Shown: positions 1-5,172 of the stretch, one piece after another
Position numbering within the stretch: the first letter of the stretch is position 1
Layout of the letters: each line of letters begins with the position of its first letter
Assembly (NCBI GenBank): GCA_902795745.1
Contig: CADBMG010000063.1
Location: 1 to 5,172 of the forward strand
Reading direction: 5' to 3'
Length of the DNA: 5,172 nt
Origin: an uncultured Pseudomonadota bacterium
GTDB taxonomy: Bacteria > Pseudomonadota > Alphaproteobacteria > RF32 > CAG-239
Notes under the pieces: model-generated
What the model was told of the DNA's origin: nothing
What the model saw: only the letters and a program-made list of their open reading frames with translations
The model's database searches: none
Position numbers and translations under genes: made by a program

Positions 1-1789
1 GTTTTTCACCGTTCAAATACTGTGCTGTCAAACTACGTGGATTTTTTAACACCTGCTCCACCGTTCCGGCTGCCACAACTTCTCCGCCTTTACTACCTGC
101 AAGCGGTCCCATATCTATTAAATAATCCGCCGCTCGCATTGCATCTTCATCATGTTCTACCACAATAACCGTATTACCGATGTCACGCAAACGTGTTAAG
201 CTGTCAAGCAATTTATCATTATCACGTTGATGCAAACCGATAGACGGTTCATCAAGAACATACATTACTCCGGTTAATCCGGTACCGATTTGCGATGCTA
301 AACGGATTCGCTGAGCCTCACCGCCGGAAAGCGTTCCCGATTGACGCATCAACGATAAATAATCCAAACCCACGTTATTCAGAAAACTCAAGCGTTCAAT
401 AATTTCTTTAACAATTTTGTGCGCAATTTCCCGTTTTTGCGGCGTTAGCTGTTCCTCAACTCCGCTGAACCATGCCAGAGCCTGTTTAATGGATACATTT
501 GCCGCATCTATAATATCCTTGCCGCAAATTTTTACCGCCAATGCTTCTTTTTTCAAACGTTTTCCACCGCAAACTTCGCAAGATGCCGCAGATTGATAAT
601 GCGATAATTCATCACGAACTTGCGCCGAATCCGTTTCCAAAAAACGCCGTTCCATATTAGGAATAACACCCTCAAAAGGTTTATCCGATACCCATTTCGA
701 ATAAACCATCGGCACGCACCGATTGCCTGAACCGTAAAGAATCGTTTCTTGTGCAAATGCCGGTAAATCTTTCCACGGTGTTTTATTGGATATGCCTAAA
801 TAGTCACACAAACTGTTCAACGTCTGCCGATAAAAAATCGAATGACTGCTGACTGACCACGGTGCAATTGCCCCGTTTGCCAAGCTCAAATTTTCATTTG
901 GCACCACCAATTCCGGATCCATATATAAACTTGCGCCTAAACCGCCACAATGCGGACACGCCCCCTCCGGATTATTAAATGAAAACAAACGTGGCTCTAT
1001 TTCCTCAATCGTAAAGCCGGAAACCGGACAGGCAAATTTAGAAGAAAACGTGGTACGCGACTTATCTGCCATATTTTCCACATAAAGCAATCCGTCACTC
1101 AACTTCAATGCCGTATCAACCGATTGCGCCAAACGTGTCGTAATTCCTTCTTTGATGATTAACCGATCAACCACTACCTCAATATTATGCTTTTGCGTTT
1201 TACTCAATGTCGGCAAGTCATCAATACTATAAATTTCGCCATCTATTTCCAAACGCTGAAAACCTTTTTTCTGTAAATCGGCAAACTCTTTTTTAAACTC
1301 ACCCTTTTTACCGCGAGCAATCGGTGCCAGTAAAATAATTTTTGTACCTTGCGGCATTTCCAATATTTTATCTACCATCTGCGTCGCCGACTGTGCTTCA
1401 ATCGGTAATCCTGTAACCGGCGAATACGGAGTTCCGGCACGTGCCCACAACAAGCGCATATAATCATAAATTTCGGTTACGGTTCCGACCGTAGAACGCG
1501 GATTGTGTGAAATCGTTTTTTGCTCAATCGAAATAGCCGGAGATAAGCCATCAATAGAATCAACATCAGGCTTATTCATCAAATCAAGAAATTGACGAGC
1601 ATAAACTGACAAACTTTCAACATAGCGTCGCTGACCTTCGGCATAAATGGTATCAAACGCCAAAGAAGATTTTCCGCTACCGGATAATCCCGTAATAACG
1701 GTCATTTTATTTTTAGGAATATTAACGCTGATATTTTTTAAGTTATGTTGTCGCGCACCTTTAATTTCAATATACTTACTTTCTGCCAT
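1..1789 (-). CDS. uvrA: UvrABC excinuclease subunit A (UvrA), N-terminal 596 residues, 3' end outside window
   Basis: UvrA is the damage-sensing ABC-type ATPase of nucleotide excision repair; as a dimer it scans DNA and loads UvrB on lesions. I translated the minus strand from the ATG at 1789 and it stays open for 596 codons to the left edge, about two thirds of a usual UvrA of roughly 940-960 residues. Visible motifs in order: Walker A GLSGSGKSS (residues 34-42), the UvrA block AEGQRRYVESLSVYARQFL (50-68), SPAISIEQK (83-91) and HNPRSTVGT (95-103), a first zinc module with C254, C278 and C281, a second pair CEVCGGKRL (404-412), the ABC signature LSGGEAQRIRLA (487-498), Walker B VMYVLDEPS (508-516) and the switch histidine H546 in VVEHD. 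The first nucleotide-binding domain is therefore complete; the second and its zinc finger lie outside. Position 257, where E. coli UvrA has the second zinc cysteine, is serine. The start is supported by GGAG six bases upstream and by the expected N-terminal length. No frameshift is seen. Confidence 0.98.
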   Translation of the reverse strand, partial: MAESKYIEIKGARQHNLKNISVNIPKNKMTVITGLSGSGKSSLAFDTIYAEGQRRYVESLSVYARQFLDLMNKPDVDSIDGLSPAISIEQKTISHNPRSTVGTVTEIYDYMRLLWARAGTPYSPVTGLPIEAQSATQMVDKILEMPQGTKIILLAPIARGKKGEFKKEFADLQKKGFQRLEIDGEIYSIDDLPTLSKTQKHNIEVVVDRLIIKEGITTRLAQSVDTALKLSDGLLYVENMADKSRTTFSSKFACPVSGFTIEEIEPRLFSFNNPEGACPHCGGLGASLYMDPELVVPNENLSLANGAIAPWSVSSHSIFYRQTLNSLCDYLGISNKTPWKDLPAFAQETILYGSGNRCVPMVYSKWVSDKPFEGVIPNMERRFLETDSAQVRDELSHYQSAASCEVCGGKRLKKEALAVKICGKDIIDAANVSIKQALAWFSGVEEQLTPQKREIAHKIVKEIIERLSFLNNVGLDYLSLMRQSGTLSGGEAQRIRLASQIGTGLTGVMYVLDEPSIGLHQRDNDKLLDSLTRLRDIGNTVIVVEHDEDAMRAADYLIDMGPLAGSKGGEVVAAGTVEQVLKNPRSLTAQYLNGEK

Positions 1790-1795
1790 TTTTTT

Positions 1796-1842
1796 CTCCG
1801 CAAATTGCCTTATTATATATATGATTTCCTTAAAATTGGCAA
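1796..1842 (-). promoter_or_regulatory. Putative uvrA promoter and ribosome binding site
   Basis: On the minus strand a -35-like TTGCCA (1837-1842, five of six to consensus) lies 17 bases from TATATA (1814-1819), or 19 bases from a perfect TATAAT (1812-1817). A Shine-Dalgarno GGAG (1796-1799) sits six bases before the ATG, which supports that start. The leader would be only about 15-20 nt. I see no alphaproteobacterial LexA box (GTTC-N7-GTTC) and no E. coli-type CTG-N10-CAG box between 1790 and 1937, so SOS control is not evident. The region is AT-rich, so the -10 assignment is uncertain. Confidence 0.5.
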
Positions 1843-1889
1843 CAATTTATTATAAAAAACTATTTAGCACTGATAATTGTATTTTACGC

Positions 1890-1918
1890 TTGACGTCGAA
1901 AACACCGCCGATTATATA
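1890..1918 (+). promoter_or_regulatory. Putative promoter for the flavodiiron gene
   Basis: TTGACG (1890-1895, five of six to TTGACA) is followed after 17 bases by TATATA (1913-1918). Transcription would then start near 1925, only about 13 nt before the ATG and right at the Shine-Dalgarno. That is unusually short, so a promoter further upstream in the AT-rich stretch 1840-1880 is also possible. I see no clear operator, such as a NorR, NsrR or FNR site, by eye. Confidence 0.35.
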
Positions 1919-1925
1919 TAAAAAA

Positions 1926-1931
1926 AGGGAG
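1926..1931 (+). promoter_or_regulatory. Ribosome binding site that fixes the flavodiiron start at 1938
   Basis: AGGGAG lies six bases before the ATG at 1938. The same frame stays open upstream to an ATG at 1647, but that extension would run antisense through the first codons of uvrA and adds 97 residues with no match to the family. The Shine-Dalgarno and the family N-terminus both choose 1938. Confidence 0.85.
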
Positions 1932-1937
1932 AAAAAA

Positions 1938-3143
1938 ATGCATAATACTCAAAAAATTACCGCAGATTTAACATGGATTGGCGGCAGCGATCGTCGCTTA
2001 GCATTGTTTGAAAATGTTTATCCAATTCCACATGGCATTTCCTATAATTCTTATCTGCTATGTGACGAAAAAAATGTTCTACTTGATACAGTTGATTCCG
2101 CTCTGCATCACCAATTTTTTGCTAATTTACAGTTTGCCCTTAATGGTAAACCGCTGGATTATGTCATAGTTAACCACATGGAACCGGACCACTGTGCCGA
2201 AATTGCTGATTTATTGCGCCTTTATCCGACAGCAAAAATTGTTTGCAACGCTCAAACCCAAAAAATGCTCAGACAATTTTTTGCCTTAAATTTACCTGAT
2301 GAGCAATATTTGCTGGTCAAAGAAAACGACACCCTATGTATCGGACGCCACACCCTGCGTTTTATAATGGCTCCGATGGTTCATTGGCCGGAAGTGATGG
2401 TCACATATGATGAAACCGATAAAACTTTATTCTCAGCCGATGCTTTCGGCACTTTCGGAGCATTAAATGGCAATATTTTTGCCGATGAGGTTGATTTTGA
2501 ACGCGATTATTTGGACGAAGCTCGTCGTTACTATACCAACATTGTCGGTAAATATGGTCCGCAAGTCCAAACCCTTTTAAAGAAAGCGTCGACCTTAAAT
2601 ATTGCCCGCATTTGCCCGTTGCATGGATTTGTGTGGCGTGAAAACCTTGCTTGGTTTATTGATAAATATCAAAAATGGTCAACATATACCGCCGAAGAAA
2701 AAGGGATAGTTATCGTTTATGGCTCTATATACGGAAACACCCAAAATGCCGCAGAAATCTTAGCTGCAAAATTAGCCCAAAAGGGAATTAAAAATATTAA
2801 ATTATATGACGTATCTGTTACTCATCCGTCATATATCATCGCCGAAGCATTCCGCGTAAACACCTTAGTTTTTGCCGCGGCAACATACAACGGCGGCATC
2901 TTCGTCAATATGGACAACTTGTTACGTGATTTAATCACACACAATTTACAAAATCGCTGTATTGCCACTATTGATAACGGCACTTGGGCAGCTGTTGCAG
3001 GTAAACAAATGCGCGAAGAAATCGCAAAATTGAAAAATTGTACCTTTATTGAACCGCATATCTCTCTGAAATCGGCTTTAACCGAAACCCAAATTACCGA
3101 ATTGGAAATGATGGCTGAATCCATATTAGAGACAATGAACTAA
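1938..3143 (+). CDS. fprA: A-type flavodiiron protein (FprA-like O2/NO reductase)
   Basis: A cytoplasmic flavodiiron protein of 401 residues, expected to reduce O2 to water and/or NO to N2O without energy conservation, protecting oxygen-sensitive enzymes. The metallo-beta-lactamase-like half carries the full set of diiron ligands in family order: H80, E82, D84 and H85 (motif HMEPDH), H149 (MVHWPE), D168 (SADAFG) and H229 (PLHGF). The flavodoxin half begins near residue 255 and shows the FMN phosphate loop YGSIYGNT (261-268), then AAATYNGG (313-320) and DNGTW (346-350). The protein ends after the flavodoxin domain, so it is the simple class A type without the rubredoxin domain of NorV. It needs a separate electron donor, and none is encoded here. 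It is divergent from uvrA, and the glycosyltransferase follows after 25 bases. Whether O2 or NO is the main substrate cannot be read from the sequence. Confidence 0.96.
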   Translation: MHNTQKITADLTWIGGSDRRLALFENVYPIPHGISYNSYLLCDEKNVLLDTVDSALHHQFFANLQFALNGKPLDYVIVNHMEPDHCAEIADLLRLYPTAKIVCNAQTQKMLRQFFALNLPDEQYLLVKENDTLCIGRHTLRFIMAPMVHWPEVMVTYDETDKTLFSADAFGTFGALNGNIFADEVDFERDYLDEARRYYTNIVGKYGPQVQTLLKKASTLNIARICPLHGFVWRENLAWFIDKYQKWSTYTAEEKGIVIVYGSIYGNTQNAAEILAAKLAQKGIKNIKLYDVSVTHPSYIIAEAFRVNTLVFAAATYNGGIFVNMDNLLRDLITHNLQNRCIATIDNGTWAAVAGKQMREEIAKLKNCTFIEPHISLKSALTETQITELEMMAESILETMN

Positions 3144-3168
3144 CCACTATAACTGAACGTAAAAAATA

Positions 3169-4155
3169 ATGACTACACCTATAATAAGCCTCATCATTCC
3201 CGTTCATAACGCAGAGAAATATTTACAAAATACCTTAAACAGCGTTAAAAATCAAACGTTTGCAGATTTTGAAGTTTTGTGTATTAACGACGGCAGTTCC
3301 GATAATTCACTTGATATTCTTCGAAAATTTGCCGAATCTGACAACAGATTTATCGTTTTTAACCAACAAAATCAAGGAGTTTCCCCTACCAGAAACTATG
3401 GTATTAAAAATGCTTCCGGCAAATATATAATGTTTCTTGATAATGATGATACCTTGCATCCTCAAGCCATGGAATATGCATTCAAATTAATTGAAAAAAC
3501 TAAAGCTGATATTTGCCAATTTAAATATAAACGCCTTTTTCCGAATGACACTATCTCATATTCATTTTACAATAAATGTCCCTCTTTTAGCGTCAAAAAT
3601 AATCCGCTTGAACTATTCTTAGATAAAAAACTGCCCAAAACTGTTCTGGTATGGGACAAGATTTACAAATCGGAATTAGCTAAAAAAGTAACATTTAAAA
3701 ACGTACAACCCGGAGAAGATGATTTATTTTCTTTTGAAACTATGGCTCTGGCAAAAACTATGGCATTTGCCAATATTACCTTACTGTATTACTTGCAAAA
3801 TCCTGCATCTAAATTACATACAACCGGTGCGGAAAAATATCATCTCAACAGATTAAAAATTACCGATGAAATGTATAGAATAATTCACAAAAATATTAAT
3901 GTCTATACACACAATTCCAAGGTACAAAAACAGCTCCTGCAATATTATGCCAACCATTTTCTGTTCAAAGAATACATCTCACAGCCTTTACGTAAAAAAA
4001 TGAACAAAGGCAAAATTGATGAGTATGTAAAAACAGTTCTGCAAAAAATACAAAGCGGAGAAGTTGAAGAGTCGCTATTCCGATTTCGTTATCGTTTGGT
4101 TTTAAAACTTTTAGCTAAAAAGCAGTATTCACTTGCTAGCTTAATAATGGCCTAG
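3169..4155 (+). CDS. Family 2 glycosyltransferase (GT-A fold)
   Basis: A 328-residue glycosyltransferase that probably moves a sugar from a nucleotide-sugar onto a surface glycan such as LPS core, O-antigen or capsule. The GT-A domain is clear: ISLIIPVHNAEKYL (6-19) opens the nucleotide-binding fold, INDGSSDNS (39-47) is the DGS motif, NQGVSPTRNYGI (68-79) follows, and FLDNDD (89-94) is the DXD-type metal and donor site. The acidic motif GEDDLF (182-187) fits the catalytic base region. The C-terminal third is lysine-rich with no predicted membrane segment, so the enzyme is probably cytoplasmic or peripheral. Donor and acceptor cannot be assigned. It starts 25 bases after the flavodiiron stop with only a weak ribosome binding site, so a shared transcript is possible. 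Several stretches, for example 3481-3600, have far lower G+C than uvrA or lnt, as is common in transferred surface-glycan genes. No other glycan gene lies in the window. No hairpin terminator follows. Confidence 0.93.
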   Translation: MTTPIISLIIPVHNAEKYLQNTLNSVKNQTFADFEVLCINDGSSDNSLDILRKFAESDNRFIVFNQQNQGVSPTRNYGIKNASGKYIMFLDNDDTLHPQAMEYAFKLIEKTKADICQFKYKRLFPNDTISYSFYNKCPSFSVKNNPLELFLDKKLPKTVLVWDKIYKSELAKKVTFKNVQPGEDDLFSFETMALAKTMAFANITLLYYLQNPASKLHTTGAEKYHLNRLKITDEMYRIIHKNINVYTHNSKVQKQLLQYYANHFLFKEYISQPLRKKMNKGKIDEYVKTVLQKIQSGEVEESLFRFRYRLVLKLLAKKQYSLASLIMA

Positions 4156-4173
4156 AGAGCTAAAAAAATTTTC

Positions 4174-4202
4174 TTGCCAACAATTATAAAATATAATATG
4201 AT
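4174..4202 (+). promoter_or_regulatory. Promoter of the 6S RNA candidate
   Basis: TTGCCA (4174-4179, five of six to TTGACA), a 17-base spacer and TATGAT (4197-4202, five of six to TATAAT) make a good sigma-70-type promoter. It predicts a start near 4209-4211, just before the closing stem of the RNA begins at 4213-4216. A perfect TATAAT at 4192-4197 also exists but stands only 12 bases from this -35. The promoter lies in the 60 bases between the glycosyltransferase stop and the RNA, so the RNA does not depend on readthrough. Confidence 0.65.
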
Positions 4203-4209
4203 GTATACA

Positions 4210-4374
4210 TATAAAGAGGACTGTCTGATGCGTTGGAACCGCATATCTCTCGAGCCAACATCACACATTAGGGAGCTGTCTCTGTCCGGATCGTGGTCCG
4301 GTTACATGGCACCCACTTTAACATAAGCGGTTCAGATGAATATTAATGTTCAACGGTCAGACGGTTCTCTTTTT
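4210..4374 (+). ncRNA. ssrS: 6S RNA (SsrS) candidate, about 165 nt
   Basis: 6S RNA imitates an open promoter and binds the housekeeping RNA polymerase in stationary phase. The sequence folds as one long interrupted hairpin, the 6S shape. A closing stem pairs 4216-4228 with 4357-4369 (13 bp, two of them G-U), extendable by A-U pairs of 4213-4215 with 4370-4372. Above it 4231-4235 pairs with 4351-4355, and 4236-4242 with 4327-4333. Then comes a large mostly unpaired central region (about 4243-4274 facing 4311-4326), and an apical hairpin (4283-4290 with 4297-4306, including CCGGA/TCCGG). The 5' side of the bubble reads CTCGAGCC and the 3' side CACCCAC, which resemble 6S conserved segments as I remember them. 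A promoter sits just upstream and a T-rich tract follows. The 3' strand of the closing stem overlaps the last codons of lnt on the other strand. Exact ends are estimates. Another structured RNA is possible, but size, fold, promoter and motifs agree on 6S. Confidence 0.82.
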
Positions 4375-4380
4375 CTGTTT
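4357..4380 (+). terminator. 3' end of the 6S RNA: closing stem followed by T-rich tract
   Basis: The 3' strand of the closing stem (4357-4369) runs into a T-rich tract (4366-4380, with TTTTT at 4370-4374). The long-range stem plus the T-run could act as an intrinsic terminator, or 4374 could be near a processed end. No separate compact hairpin is seen before the T-run, so this is a modest call. It lies inside the lnt coding sequence on the opposite strand. Confidence 0.4.
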
Positions 4381-5172
4381 AAAAAAACGCCGTCTGCGCC
4401 AACGAATAACCCTATTAATCATCCATGCAAATGCAATCATACATCCGGCCATTGCCAACGGAATTGCATTACCATATTCGCCAAACAACGTTCTATGAGC
4501 TAAATCCAGATTAACTGCCGCATCCTTAAAACCGCGTACACCCAAACCTATTTTTACCGGCACTTCACCATATGGTGTAATTACGGCACTGATTCCGCTG
4601 TTTGCACTACGAACTACCGTCATGCCTTCTTCTACCGCACGCATTTGCGCCGCAACCAGATGCTGATACGGACCGGCGCTCACACCATACCAACCGTCAT
4701 TGGTAAGCACTACCGCCCATTTAGGTTTATCATATTTACGCACTACATCATCCGAAAATATAACCTCATAACAAATAAGCGGGGCAAACTCCGGATAGCC
4801 GTCAAGCGTAATCGTCTTAAATTGCTTTCCTCGTCCGAATTCTGCCACTGTATTCGTCAGCGGATGCACCCATTGCGGCATATATTCTCTGAGCGGAATA
4901 TATTCCCCGAACGGCACCAAATGATGCTTGTCATATAAATTAAGAACCTGTCCTTTACGATTGATAACCACTAGAGAATTAAACGGCAAATAACCGTCTG
5001 TTGTTATCTCCCTCCGTAAAACTCCGCTGATTAAATAACCATGTCTCGGTACTGCCGGACGCAGTTTCAAACGGTGATATTCATCACGCGTCAAATCAAA
5101 AGGCGATGCTGTTTCACCCCAAAACACAAAATCAATGTGACGATTATCCTTTTCCGTGCTCAAATTCAAATA
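4357..5172 (-). CDS. lnt: Apolipoprotein N-acyltransferase (Lnt), C-terminal 271 residues, 5' end outside window
   Basis: Lnt is an inner-membrane enzyme that adds the third acyl chain to the N-terminal cysteine of lipoproteins, preparing them for Lol transport to the outer membrane. The frame is open from the right edge; the TTG at 5169 is an internal leucine codon and not a start. Counting the first visible residue as 1, the nitrilase-like domain shows the catalytic triad: E20 in FWGETASP, K82 in YDKHHLVPFGEYIP and C134 in LICYEVIF, with the family's further glutamates E90 and E136. NDGWYG and RSANSGIS further on are also typical. Near the end (about residues 230-255) there is the expected last membrane segment, followed by an arginine- and lysine-rich tail. 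The N-terminal membrane helices, about 230 residues in a usual Lnt of some 500, lie outside. The gene runs tail to tail into the 6S RNA candidate: stop codon and last codons (Arg-Thr-Val) share bases with the RNA's closing stem. I see no lnt terminator. Confidence 0.97.
   Translation of the reverse strand, partial: YLNLSTEKDNRHIDFVFWGETASPFDLTRDEYHRLKLRPAVPRHGYLISGVLRREITTDGYLPFNSLVVINRKGQVLNLYDKHHLVPFGEYIPLREYMPQWVHPLTNTVAEFGRGKQFKTITLDGYPEFAPLICYEVIFSDDVVRKYDKPKWAVVLTNDGWYGVSAGPYQHLVAAQMRAVEEGMTVVRSANSGISAVITPYGEVPVKIGLGVRGFKDAAVNLDLAHRTLFGEYGNAIPLAMAGCMIAFAWMINRVIRWRRRRFFKQKKRTV

Noticed and set aside
553..756. 67-residue minus-strand open frame
   Set aside because: It lies wholly inside uvrA in another frame on the same strand; uvrA is intact here.
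1647..1937. N-terminal extension of the flavodiiron frame to an ATG at 1647
   Set aside because: It lies antisense to the uvrA start and its promoter, has no family match, and the AGGGAG site plus the usual family length favour the ATG at 1938.
2822..3124. 100-residue minus-strand open frame
   Set aside because: It is antisense to the conserved flavodoxin half of the flavodiiron gene, with no recognisable domain or ribosome binding site.
4156..4173. Possible terminator after the glycosyltransferase (run of A followed by T)
   Set aside because: The A7/T4 tract could only form a weak A-T helix without a G-C stem or a clear U-tail, so it is not a convincing intrinsic terminator.
4283..4306. 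CCGGA/TCCGG hairpin as a terminator for lnt on the minus strand
   Set aside because: No T-run follows on the minus strand, and the hairpin fits as the apical part of the 6S RNA candidate.
4645..4938. 97-residue plus-strand open frame
   Set aside because: It is antisense to the catalytic domain of lnt and shows no domain features.

Overview
The window suggests a Gram-negative bacterium of low to moderate G+C, probably an alphaproteobacterium living with little or no oxygen, such as a gut or sediment lineage. Lnt shows that it makes triacylated outer-membrane lipoproteins. The UvrA text resembles alphaproteobacterial UvrA as I remember it, including a CPVSG variant of the first zinc motif. The flavodiiron protein points to an oxygen-sensitive metabolism. 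The taxonomic placement is inference from recall; no search was run.

Layout: positions 1-1789 (minus) hold the N-terminal 596 residues of uvrA, cut by the left edge. A 148-base divergent intergenic region (1790-1937) carries start signals for both sides. Positions 1938-3143 (plus) encode a complete 401-residue A-type flavodiiron protein. After a 25-base gap, 3169-4155 (plus) encode a 328-residue family 2 glycosyltransferase in visibly AT-richer DNA. From about 4174 to 4374 (plus) there is a promoter and a structured RNA of about 165 nt that I read as 6S RNA (ssrS). Positions 4357-5172 (minus) hold the C-terminal 271 residues of lnt, cut by the right edge. Its last codons overlap the 3' strand of the RNA's closing stem.

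The genes do not form one pathway. They are housekeeping and stress functions side by side: nucleotide excision repair, O2/NO detoxification, surface glycan synthesis, global control of RNA polymerase, and lipoprotein maturation. The flavodiiron and glycosyltransferase genes could share a transcript; the other units are transcribed separately. I see no mobile element, CRISPR array, tRNA or rRNA. The least routine feature is the 6S RNA candidate and its tail-to-tail overlap with lnt. I found no convincing undescribed system.
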